A stretch of 7,588 nt of DNA from Pseudomonadota bacterium (GTDB taxonomy: Bacteria; Pseudomonadota; Gammaproteobacteria; Burkholderiales; Burkholderiaceae_C): NCBI GenBank assembly GCA_023418355.1, contig JAEZZU010000066.1:1-7588 (forward strand). Direction: 5' to 3'. Position numbers and translations under genes: made by a program. Positions 1 through 7,588 of the stretch are shown here, one piece after another. A model generated the notes under the pieces. The model worked only from the letters and a program-made list of their open reading frames with translations, was not told the DNA's origin and did no database searches. Position 1 is the first letter of the stretch. Every line of letters begins with the position of its first letter.

Positions 1-126
1 CGACAATATCCTTAGTCAGGGGCTCCAGTTACCCCTTGACATCAGCATTTCAGCTGGGGACCCCACTCGCCAACCCAAGCGATCCGGCTCCCAACTCCTG
101 TGAATCTCATCCGCCTACGACTGGCT

Positions 127-178
127 CGGCAACCCCCGGTTGCTGCGAAAGGCTGATACCCTGCGCCCGGATGGGCGT
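127..178 (+). promoter_or_regulatory. Structured leader before the rhlE-type helicase gene (two hairpins)
   Basis: The 189 bases before the helicase start hold no supportable gene. Two compact stem-loops sit close to the start codon. The first, 127-145, has 8 pairs (one G-U) closed by a three-base CCC loop. The second, 163-178, has 6 pairs (one G-U) around a GGAT loop and ends 11 bases before the ATG, about where a Shine-Dalgarno sequence would lie; no good Shine-Dalgarno is visible there. Folding could therefore affect translation initiation. That role is inference, since short GC-rich hairpins also arise by chance in such DNA. A perfect TTGACA occurs at 36-41 but has no matching -10 element. 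Confidence 0.3.
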
Positions 179-189
179 AATCGACAACA

Positions 190-2130
<1,941 letters not shown>

Positions 2131-2139
2131 GCCCCCACA

Positions 2140-2184
2140 GCCGCTGCGCCAGTTTCTGCCTACGGCGGGACTGGCGTCTGCGGC
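2140..2184 (+). terminator. Imperfect hairpin after the helicase stop; possible weak or factor-dependent terminator
   Basis: Ten bases after the TAA stop, GCCGC (2140-2144) and CGCCAGT (2147-2153) pair with ACTGGCG (2170-2176) and GCGGC (2180-2184). This gives a 12-pair stem with a small internal loop and a 16-base apical loop. No T-run follows, so it is not a textbook intrinsic terminator. It may protect the 3' end of the helicase mRNA or attenuate read-through into the lipoprotein gene. In the rest of the spacer up to 2307 I see no convincing promoter. Confidence 0.35.
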
Positions 2185-2307
2185 AGCCCTGGTGCAGTGG
2201 CACGCATCGTAAGATGCTCACGATCAGGGCTACACCGCCTGCAAAGCCAGCTCGCCATCGCGCGACCGCAGGGCATCTTTTCTCGGTTTTCTACGGACTA
2301 CAGCACC

Positions 2308-4065
2308 ATGACCAAGCACCACGCCACCGTCTTTGCGCCGTCTCTGTCTCTGGAACGCACAGGTCACGCTCTCTACACACACGCATCACGCTGGCTGCTG
2401 GCTGGCTCGGTACTGGCACTGACGGCCTGCACCAGCACACCCTTGCCGGAGTGGACCCCACGCAGCAGCACGGGCAGCACCGCCCCTGCCACAAGCAGCA
2501 CATCGACCACGGCCACCACTGCGCCCGAAGCACCCGTAGTCAGCGTGGCACCGATTGCCAACAACACCCACGTACAGGCCCTGCCCTACAGCGCGTCCGT
2601 GGCAGCACTTTTCCCCGATCCTGCCGAGCGCTACAGCACCCCTGGCCTGTCCGACAGCCGCCTGCAGTTCACCACCAACAGTGAACTGGCCGAACTGCTG
2701 CGCGAGCTCAGCGCCGCCAGCTTCAATGGCAGTGTGCGTCTGGGCCTGCTCAGCAGTGGCAATGCACAAAGTGGCAGCCCCATCCATGCATTGGTGGCCA
2801 CAAAAGGCCCGTCCATCAGCCCACAGGCGCTGGATGACAGCGGCCGCCCCACCGTCATGATCGTGGCGGCGCAGCAAGGCACCGATGCAGCAGCCACCGA
2901 AGCCACCCTGGCCATTGCCAAGGAACTGGGTGATGGCGGCCTGCTGGAGCCCCTGCTCAACAAGATCAACATCATCCTTGTGCCCCGCGCCAACCCTGAT
3001 GGCTTTGCCAATGGCACAGCCACCACCGCCGACGGCACGGACCTGACCCAGGATCACCTGGCGCTGCAAACCCCCGAAGCACGCTTTCTGGCCAAGCTGG
3101 CCCGTGACTACCACCCCAGCGTGCTGCTGGATGCCGGTGAATTCGCAGCCATCGAGCCCACACGCCAGCGCTTTAACGCCGTGCGTGCCAACGACATGGG
3201 CCTGCAATACGCGGTAACACCCAACGGCCACGAATTCATCACCAAGGCAGCGCGTGAATGGATACACCAGCCCGCCATCCAGGCCCTGGAGCAGGCGGGC
3301 CTGCGCGTAGACTGGGCGTTTGAGGCGGCCGACGAGAACGCCGACAACGGCTATGCCATGGCCAGCATCAACCCGACGACGCTGAGCAATGCCTCGAGCC
3401 TGAAAAACATGGCCAGCATGGTGACTGACAGCCGAGGCAGTGACCTGCGCCGCACCCACGTGCAGCGCCGTGTGCACGGCCATGTACAGGCCATGAATGC
3501 CGTCCTGCAAAGTGCCGCCAACCATGCTGACAACCTGAAAAAGGTGGACACGTTCGTAGTGCGTGATATTGCTTCACAGGCCTGCCGCGGCAAGCTGATC
3601 GTGCAGGCACAGCCCACTGCCACGCAGCGCGACATCACCGTCGTGGACATGGACACCGCACAGCTGCGCCAGCAGCCTGTGGCCTGGAGCGACAGCCTGC
3701 AGCTGAGCCAGCCCCGCACGCGCAACCATGCCTGCGGCTACTGGCTGTCAGCCGATGCCATCCCCGCCATTGAGCGCCTGGGCATGCTGGGCGTGAATGT
3801 GCAGCGCGTGGCTGAACTCTCCAGCCTCGATGCGGAAACGTATCAGGCCAGCGAAGACAATGGCCCCATCCACCTGCAGCGCAACAGCTTTGAAGCCCCA
3901 CCCGGCAGCTATTACGTGAGCATGAACCAGCCGCTGGCCTACCTCGCAGCAGCTGCGCTGGAGCCTGACACCCCCTACAGCTTCTACAGCGCGGGCGTGC
4001 TGAAGGATCTGGACAAGGTGGCACGTGTCGTAGCCCTGCCCCAGATCGTTTTTGACGAAGACTAG
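2308..4065 (+). CDS. Lipoprotein with M14 carboxypeptidase-like fold, apparently lacking the zinc and catalytic residues
   Basis: From ATG 2308 the protein has 585 residues. A lipoprotein signal runs to LALTAC, with the lipid-bearing Cys at residue 41, followed by a Ser/Thr/Pro-rich tether (about 42-80). The body resembles the long M14 metallopeptidases of Burkholderiales: a central RANPDG motif (227-232), an LDA(x)EF strand end, an SRG near 375 and a C-terminal QPLAYLAAAALEP segment. Where such proteins, from memory, carry QHGNE, NRD, DAHEF and ETRG, this one has QQGTD (189-193), TQD (247-249), DAGEF (275-279) and DSRG (374-377). Both zinc His, the zinc Glu, the substrate-binding Asn-Arg and the general-base Glu thus appear replaced, suggesting a binding or scaffold role. 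The frame is intact. A GTG at 2197 would add 37 hydrophilic residues ahead of the signal peptide, so 2308 is preferred, although its Shine-Dalgarno is weak and the n-region is long (29 residues). Confidence 0.8.
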   Translation: MTKHHATVFAPSLSLERTGHALYTHASRWLLAGSVLALTACTSTPLPEWTPRSSTGSTAPATSSTSTTATTAPEAPVVSVAPIANNTHVQALPYSASVAALFPDPAERYSTPGLSDSRLQFTTNSELAELLRELSAASFNGSVRLGLLSSGNAQSGSPIHALVATKGPSISPQALDDSGRPTVMIVAAQQGTDAAATEATLAIAKELGDGGLLEPLLNKINIILVPRANPDGFANGTATTADGTDLTQDHLALQTPEARFLAKLARDYHPSVLLDAGEFAAIEPTRQRFNAVRANDMGLQYAVTPNGHEFITKAAREWIHQPAIQALEQAGLRVDWAFEAADENADNGYAMASINPTTLSNASSLKNMASMVTDSRGSDLRRTHVQRRVHGHVQAMNAVLQSAANHADNLKKVDTFVVRDIASQACRGKLIVQAQPTATQRDITVVDMDTAQLRQQPVAWSDSLQLSQPRTRNHACGYWLSADAIPAIERLGMLGVNVQRVAELSSLDAETYQASEDNGPIHLQRNSFEAPPGSYYVSMNQPLAYLAAAALEPDTPYSFYSAGVLKDLDKVARVVALPQIVFDED

Positions 4066-4099
4066 GCTGCACAACGCCAAAACCCGCGCTCAGTCACGG

Positions 4100-4105
4100 T
4101 ATGAT
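4100..4105 (+). promoter_or_regulatory. Candidate -10 element for the tRNA-Arg gene
   Basis: TATGAT at 4100-4105 matches the sigma-70 -10 consensus at 5 of 6 bases and lies 23 bases before the mature tRNA 5' end, leaving a short leader for RNase P to remove. No good -35 hexamer stands 16-18 bases upstream, so the assignment rests on the -10 and its position. Confidence 0.4.
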
Positions 4106-4128
4106 TGAGGATTGTGAGACCGGAAGCG

Positions 4129-4205
4129 GCGGCGTTAGCTCAGTCGGATAGAGCAACAGCCTTCTAAGCTGTGGGTCACTGGTTCGATCCCAGTACGCCG
4201 CGCCA
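4129..4205 (+). tRNA. tRNA-Arg (anticodon UCU)
   Basis: A complete 77-base cloverleaf can be drawn by hand. Acceptor GCGGCGT (4129-4135) pairs with ACGCCGC (4195-4201). The D-stem is GCTC/GAGC. The anticodon stem ACAGC/GCTGT encloses loop CTTCTAA, with anticodon TCT at 4163-4165. The variable loop has 5 bases. The T-stem ACTGG/CCAGT encloses TTCGATC. Discriminator G (4202) and an encoded CCA (4203-4205) follow. The D-loop A20 and anticodon C35 are known arginine identity elements. It reads the AGA codon (and probably AGG by wobble), which is rare in GC-rich genomes. No integrase or repeated 3' tRNA fragment is seen, so there is no sign of its use as an integration site here. Confidence 0.97.
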
Positions 4206-4213
4206 TTTCCTTC

Positions 4214-4250
4214 AAGCCGCTGAATGCCTAGCTTCAGCGGCTTTTTCTTT
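4214..4250 (+). terminator. Rho-independent terminator of the tRNA-Arg gene
   Basis: Eight bases after the CCA, an 11-pair perfect stem (4214-4224 with 4233-4243) encloses an 8-base loop and runs into TTTTTCTTT. This is a textbook intrinsic terminator on the + strand. Confidence 0.92.
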
Positions 4251-4253
4251 GCA

Positions 4254-4349
4254 CAAAAAAGAGAGCGGCTAGCGCTGATAAATTGGGCTTTTCAGATATG
4301 AATGTCTTGAAAAGCCTGATTTCACAAGCGCTAGCCGCTCTCTTTTTTG
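4254..4349. terminator. Long palindrome between convergent genes, likely bidirectional terminator
   Basis: Bases 4254-4276 are a perfect 23-base inverted repeat of 4327-4349. The left arm begins with six A and the right arm ends with six T, so either strand gives a GC-rich stem followed by a U-run. The interior folds too: 4286-4293 with 4309-4316, 4294-4298 with 4303-4307 (one G-U), and 4280-4285 with 4317-4322 (two G-U). This leaves a TGAA loop and roughly 43 pairs in total, far more than a terminator needs. It starts four bases after the tRNA terminator and ends 17 bases before the stop of the leftward endopeptidase gene, for which it is the only visible terminator. From memory, intergenic palindromes with AGCGCTAGC-like cores are frequent in Comamonadaceae, so it may belong to a dispersed repeat family. 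Confidence 0.82.
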
Positions 4350-4366
4350 AGAAGCAGCCCTGCGGA

Positions 4367-5545
4367 TTAGCGGCTGGCAGTCAGCGTATGGCCCGATTCC
4401 AGCCAGCGACGCACGCGCTCGGCATCGGCCTGACGGCTGTATTTGCCCATGGAGTCCAGGAACACCATGATGAGCTTGCGCCCTGCCACTTCAGTCTGCA
4501 TCACCAGGCAGCGGCCAGCTTCGGAGATATAGCCGGTCTTTTGCAGACCGATCTCCCAGCGCTCGCTCTTGACCAGGCTGTTGGTATTGTTGAACTGCAG
4601 CACGCGATTGCCCACGGTCACTGTCCGGCTGGGCGTCGTGGAGAACTCGCGCATGATGGGGTTGGCGTGCGCCACATTCACCAGCGTAGCCAGGTCATGC
4701 GCGCTGGACTGGTTGCGGCTGGACAGCCCCGTGGGTTCCACATACTGGGTTTCTGCCATGCCCAGCAACTTGGCCTTGTTATTCATCAGCTGCACAAAGT
4801 GCTGCAGCCCACCGGGATAGGTGCGCCCCAGCGCATGCGCTGCACGGTTTTCGCTGGACATCAGCGCCAGATGCAGCATCTCGCGCCGCGTCAGCTGCGT
4901 ACCAACGCGCAGACGTGAGCTGCTGTGCTTTTCAGTGTCCACGTCGTCCTGGGTGATGGTCAGCACCTCATCCATGGGCAGACCCGACTCAGCAATCAGC
5001 AAGCCCGTCATCAGCTTGGTGATGGAAGCAATGGGCAGCACGGCATGGTCGTTCTTGCTGAACAGCACTTCTTTGGTGTCCTGATCGAGCACCAGCGCCA
5101 CGCTGGACTTGAGCTCCAGCGGATCAGACACCTTGTGCAAACCCGCCAGCTGCCCAAAGGAAGGACGCGCCACTGCCACCGCAGCTGCACCGGCAGCAGC
5201 AGCCTTTACCGCACGCGTTGCCGTCGCGTTTTTGCGTGCAACTTTCTTGTTGGTGCTGGCTTTGGTCAGGCGTGCCGCCTGTGTCTTCTTGCCGGCCGTG
5301 GCTTTTGTCTGTGCCACGGTTTTCTTTTGCGCTACAGCTTTTTTCTGGGCTGTGGTCGTCTTCTTGGTCGTTGCCTTCTTGCCAGCAGTCTTCTTGGCTT
5401 TGTTCGCTGATGCGCTGCTGGCCTGCTTCTTGGTCGGAGCTTGATTGGCTGCGTTTGCGGCTGGTGCAGCCAAGGCGCAGCTCAAAGTAAAGAAAGCCAG
5501 CAATCTGGCAATCCGATGAGATGCAAAAAAGGATCGGTAGTGCAT
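4367..5545 (-). CDS. pbpG: Secreted D-alanyl-D-alanine endopeptidase (PBP7/PbpG type) with Lys/Ala-rich insert
   Basis: This 392-residue serine hydrolase of the S11 penicillin-binding protein family would cleave D-Ala-meso-DAP cross-links in periplasmic peptidoglycan. The three active-site motifs are S174-I-T-K177, S231-E-N233 and K336-T-G338. A signal peptide (about 1-32, with an Ala-Asn-Ala cleavage site) directs export. There is no obvious C-terminal amphipathic anchor, as in PbpG and unlike PBP5/6. Residues 39-114 hold 21 Lys and 3 Arg, many as KK pairs among Ala and Thr; no acidic residue occurs between the signal peptide and D141. This explains why the protein is about 80 residues longer than E. 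coli PBP7 (about 310). The catalytic domain starts near 147. ATG 5545 is supported by GGAG nine bases upstream and by the signal peptide. It could equally be annotated as a D-Ala-D-Ala carboxypeptidase. Confidence 0.9.
   Translation of the reverse strand: MHYRSFFASHRIARLLAFFTLSCALAAPAANAANQAPTKKQASSASANKAKKTAGKKATTKKTTTAQKKAVAQKKTVAQTKATAGKKTQAARLTKASTNKKVARKNATATRAVKAAAAGAAAVAVARPSFGQLAGLHKVSDPLELKSSVALVLDQDTKEVLFSKNDHAVLPIASITKLMTGLLIAESGLPMDEVLTITQDDVDTEKHSSSRLRVGTQLTRREMLHLALMSSENRAAHALGRTYPGGLQHFVQLMNNKAKLLGMAETQYVEPTGLSSRNQSSAHDLATLVNVAHANPIMREFSTTPSRTVTVGNRVLQFNNTNSLVKSERWEIGLQKTGYISEAGRCLVMQTEVAGRKLIMVFLDSMGKYSRQADAERVRRWLESGHTLTASR
5204..5431 (-). repeat. Degenerate Lys/Ala-coding repeat region in the endopeptidase gene
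   Basis: This stretch encodes residues 39-114. Short units of the type (A/T)-KK-(T/A) recur irregularly, resembling the tails of histone H1-like and AlgP-like bacterial proteins. The copies are diverged at DNA level, so this is a compositional protein repeat rather than a clean tandem array. Confidence 0.6.
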
Positions 5546-5648
5546 GCAGCGGTGCTCCGAACTACAAATAACAATGATGTGTCCACCCCTACCTTAAAAA
5601 AGTCTTTTTATTTACGGGAAAAGCGACCTTTTTGCAGTAATTCACGAA

Positions 5649-5677
5649 ATTATAGGCTTGCCAGTACCGTTTGTAGC
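5649..5677 (-). promoter_or_regulatory. Sigma-70-type promoter of the endopeptidase gene
   Basis: Read on the - strand, GCTACA (5677-5672) is followed after exactly 17 bases by a perfect TATAAT (5654-5649). The -35 matches the consensus at only 3 of 6 bases, but the -10 and spacing are ideal. Transcription would start near 5642, giving a 5' leader of about 97 bases that is AT-rich and carries the GGAG Shine-Dalgarno before ATG 5545. Confidence 0.65.
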
Positions 5678-5723
5678 ACGTAGTTAGCACTCATTTTCAA
5701 TTATTTGAGAGCACACAAAGCAA

Positions 5724-5754
5724 GCGGCATCAAACTTTGCAAGTCTGATGCCGC
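5724..5754 (-). terminator. Probable terminator of leuA (distal hairpin)
   Basis: The 31 bases form a nearly complete stem on the - strand: nine GC-rich pairs (GCGGCATCA with TGATGCCGC), one G-U pair, then four more pairs around a three-base GCA loop. The following - strand sequence is TTGCTTTGTG, an imperfect U-tract. It lies about 90 bases beyond the leuA stop and between leuA and the promoter of the next leftward gene, as expected for an end-of-unit terminator. Confidence 0.6.
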
Positions 5755-5760
5755 CGGTGG

Positions 5761-5829
5761 GCCGGTTGCATTTCACAATCCGGCAAGTCAGTCGCCGAGC
5801 GGTTTTGCACTGCACGTGCAAAAACCGCT
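5761..5829 (-). other. Two further hairpins just after leuA
   Basis: Thirteen bases past the leuA stop, 5798-5810 pairs with 5816-5829 (AGCGGTTTTGCAC against its complement with one extra A), giving a 13-pair stem with a 5-base loop. A smaller 5-pair stem, GCCGG/CCGGC, lies at 5761-5765 and 5780-5784. Neither is followed by a U-tract on the - strand, so they may protect the mRNA 3' end rather than terminate. No small gene is evident in the 296-base spacer 5546-5841. Confidence 0.45.
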
Positions 5830-5841
5830 GGCTCCGGGTAC

Positions 5842-7515
5842 TTACGCTGCCTGGGTCTGAACAGGCACAGCGCGACGCACACCCGACAGGATGGCGCGGA
5901 TCGAGGCAGACACGATGTTGGCATCCATGCCCACGCCGTAGACCGTGAGGCTGTCATCCACTCGCACTTCCACATAGGCCACAGCCTGTGCGTTGGCGCC
6001 TTCGCCCACTGCGTGCTCGGAGTAGTTCATCACGCGCACGCTGTGACCGGTGGCTTCAGACAGTGCCTGCACAAAGGCGTCGATAGGACCGGTGCCCTGA
6101 CCCTGCAGCACGCGCTCCTGACCATTCCATTGCAGCTTGGCAGTCAGGTTCACCACACCATCGGTTTCTTCGATGCGGTACTGGGGCGCCTGCTGTGCAT
6201 CCAGACCAAATTCCTTGCGGAAGATCTTCCACAGATCAGGCGCAGTGAACTCGGTACCCAGCGCATCCATTTCGTGCTGCACGACCTGCGAGAACTCGAT
6301 CTGCAGGCGACGAGGCAATTGCAGGCCGTATTCGGCTTCGAGCAGGTAGGAGATACCGCCCTTGCCGGACTGGCTGTTCACGCGGATCACCGCCTCGTAG
6401 CTGCGGCCCAGATCCTTGGGGTCGATAGGCAGGTAAGGCATGTCCCAGATATCGCTTTCCTTGCGGGCAGCAAAGGCCTTCTTGATCGCATCCTGGTGCG
6501 AGCCCGAGAAGGAGGTGTAGACCAACTCACCGACATAGGGATGGCGGGGGTGTACGGGCAACTGGTTGCAGTACTCAACCGTAGCACGGATGCCGTCGAT
6601 GTCCGAGAAGTCCAGACCAGGATGCACGCCCTGTGTGTACATGTTCAAGGCCACGTTCACCACGTCCAGATTACCGGTGCGCTCACCGTTGCCGAACAGG
6701 CAGCCTTCGAGGCGGTCCGCACCCGCCAGCAAGGCCATTTCTGCGGTGGCCGTACCAGTGCCACGGTCGTTGTGTGGGTGTACCGACAGCACGATGGAGT
6801 CACGTCGCAGCAAGTTGCGGTGCGTCCACTCCACCATGTCGGCAAACACATTGGGGCTGGAGTGCTCCACGGTGGTGGGCAGGTTGATGATGCACTTCTT
6901 CTCAGGGGTGGGCTGCCAGACTTCAGTCACGGCATCGATCACGCGCTTGGAGAATTCCACTTCGGTGTCGGAATACATCTCGGGCGAGTATTCGAAGGTC
7001 CAGTCAGTTTCTGGGTATTCCGCTGCGATGTCCTTGAACAGCTGGGCATTGCTGCGCGCCAGTTCCACGATCTCGTCTTCGCTCATGCCCAGCACCACGC
7101 GGCGCATCACAGGCGCAGTGGCGTTGTACAGGTGCACGATGGCGCGAGGCACACCTTCCAGCGCTTCAAAGGTGCGGCGCACCAGGTGTTCACGCGCCTG
7201 GGTCAGCACCTGCACGGTCACGTCATCGGGAATGCGCTTTTCCTCGATGAGCTTTCGCATGAAGTCGAACTCGATCTGCGAGGCCGAAGGAAAGCCCACT
7301 TCGATTTCCTTGAAGCCGATCTTCACGAGTTGCTCGAACATGCGCATCTTGCGCTCGATGTCCATGGGCTCGATCAGCGCCTGGTTGCCGTCGCGCAAGT
7401 CCACGCTGCACCAGACGGGGGGCTTGCTGATGGTTGCGTCAGGCCAGGTACGGTCGGTCAAACGAACAGGTACAAAAGGACGGTACTTGCTTGCGGGGTT
7501 CTGCAACATCGACAT
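5842..7515 (-). CDS. leuA: 2-isopropylmalate synthase (class II LeuA)
   Basis: LeuA condenses acetyl-CoA with 2-ketoisovalerate to 2-isopropylmalate, the first committed step of leucine synthesis, in the cytoplasm. From ATG 7515 the protein has 557 residues, usual for the long class. The DRE-TIM metallolyase barrel carries DLRDGNQ (39-45, catalytic R41 and metal ligand D42), HPHND (246-250, ligands H246 and H248) and NGERTGN (276-282, N282). The D-H-H-N spacings (204, 2, 34) equal those of M. tuberculosis LeuA (D81, H285, H287, N321), and H340 fits its catalytic H379. The C-terminal ~130 residues, including GQGTGPIDAF (472-481), form the leucine-sensing regulatory domain, so feedback inhibition by leucine is expected. 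Extension to a TTG at 7572 would start inside a T-run. GAGAG five bases before ATG 7515 favours that start, with ATG 7509 (MLQNP) as alternative. No other leu gene is visible, so it appears to stand alone here. Confidence 0.95.
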   Translation of the reverse strand: MSMLQNPASKYRPFVPVRLTDRTWPDATISKPPVWCSVDLRDGNQALIEPMDIERKMRMFEQLVKIGFKEIEVGFPSASQIEFDFMRKLIEEKRIPDDVTVQVLTQAREHLVRRTFEALEGVPRAIVHLYNATAPVMRRVVLGMSEDEIVELARSNAQLFKDIAAEYPETDWTFEYSPEMYSDTEVEFSKRVIDAVTEVWQPTPEKKCIINLPTTVEHSSPNVFADMVEWTHRNLLRRDSIVLSVHPHNDRGTGTATAEMALLAGADRLEGCLFGNGERTGNLDVVNVALNMYTQGVHPGLDFSDIDGIRATVEYCNQLPVHPRHPYVGELVYTSFSGSHQDAIKKAFAARKESDIWDMPYLPIDPKDLGRSYEAVIRVNSQSGKGGISYLLEAEYGLQLPRRLQIEFSQVVQHEMDALGTEFTAPDLWKIFRKEFGLDAQQAPQYRIEETDGVVNLTAKLQWNGQERVLQGQGTGPIDAFVQALSEATGHSVRVMNYSEHAVGEGANAQAVAYVEVRVDDSLTVYGVGMDANIVSASIRAILSGVRRAVPVQTQAA

Positions 7516-7569
7516 AGGAGCTCTCTTTCGTGATTCAAGAAAATTTGGCCTGGTCCCCAGCAACCCAAA

Positions 7570-7588
7570 CAAAAAAAGGCCCGTCGCT
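7570..7588 (-). terminator. 3' half of a terminator or attenuator upstream of leuA, cut by the window edge
   Basis: On the - strand the window opens with GCGACGGGCC followed directly by seven T, which looks like the descending arm and U-tract of an intrinsic terminator. The ascending arm would lie outside the window. It ends about 55 bases before the leuA start, so it is either the terminator of an upstream leftward gene or an attenuator in the leuA leader. A downstream AGGCC (around 7548-7552) could pair with the GGCCT in an alternative fold, but five pairs is weak support. Confidence 0.4.

Noticed and set aside
36..41. Perfect TTGACA as a -35 element for the helicase gene
   Set aside because: The sequence 16-18 bases downstream is GC-rich (GGGGACCCC) with no -10-like hexamer, so a promoter cannot be supported.
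2204..2217. Small inverted repeat GCATC-GTAA-GATGC as an operator
   Set aside because: Five-base arms are expected by chance at this length and there is no adjacent promoter to regulate.
2197..2307. Upstream GTG extension of the M14-like lipoprotein
   Set aside because: It would place 37 polar residues before an otherwise normal lipoprotein signal peptide; the ATG at 2308 gives a plausible export signal.
2386..3525. 379-residue open frame on the - strand opposite the M14-like gene
   Set aside because: The same compositional artefact; its translation is Gly/Ala/His/Gln-rich with no motif, while the + strand frame has a signal peptide and family motifs.
4129..4205. tRNA-Arg as an integration site for a genomic island
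   Set aside because: No integrase, no duplicated tRNA 3' end and no change in composition nearby; the flanks look like core genes.
4283..4918. 211-residue open frame on the + strand over the palindrome and the endopeptidase 3' end
   Set aside because: It begins inside the palindrome and is otherwise the complement of the endopeptidase coding region; no ribosome binding site or domain supports it.
6013..7533. 506-residue open frame on the + strand opposite leuA
   Set aside because: It mirrors leuA; the translation is His/Val/Gln-rich and motif-free, whereas the - strand carries all LeuA catalytic residues.

Overview
The window looks like chromosomal core DNA from a betaproteobacterium of the order Burkholderiales, most likely family Comamonadaceae (Comamonas, Delftia or Acidovorax type). 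This is inferred from the GC-rich coding bias, the protein styles (RhlE with a long Arg/Gly-rich tail, a PBP7-type endopeptidase with a Lys/Ala-rich insert, a class II LeuA) and an intergenic palindrome built on an AGCGCTAGC core. Placement below family is a guess. I see no integrase, transposase, CRISPR array or phage gene.

Layout. 1-189: untranslated leader with two short hairpins. 190-2130 (+): DEAD-box RNA helicase of the RhlE type. 2131-2307: spacer with an imperfect hairpin. 2308-4065 (+): predicted outer-envelope lipoprotein with an M14 zinc-carboxypeptidase fold in which the metal-binding and catalytic positions appear to be replaced. 4129-4205 (+): tRNA-Arg(UCU) with encoded CCA, then its own terminator and a ~96-nt near-complete palindrome between convergent transcription units. 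4367-5545 (-): secreted D-Ala-D-Ala endopeptidase (PBP7/PbpG type) with a histone-like cationic segment and a good promoter. 5546-5841: spacer holding that promoter and three hairpins downstream of leuA. 5842-7515 (-): leuA, 2-isopropylmalate synthase. 7516-7588: leuA leader, which includes what looks like the 3' half of a terminator cut by the window edge.

The genes do not form one pathway. The helicase and tRNA belong to RNA metabolism and translation, leuA to leucine synthesis. The M14-like lipoprotein and PBP7 are both envelope proteins whose families act on peptides, often peptidoglycan peptides, but they are convergent and separately terminated, so a functional link is only a hypothesis. 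The most interesting points are the apparent M14 pseudoenzyme, the cationic segment of PBP7 and the long intergenic palindrome.
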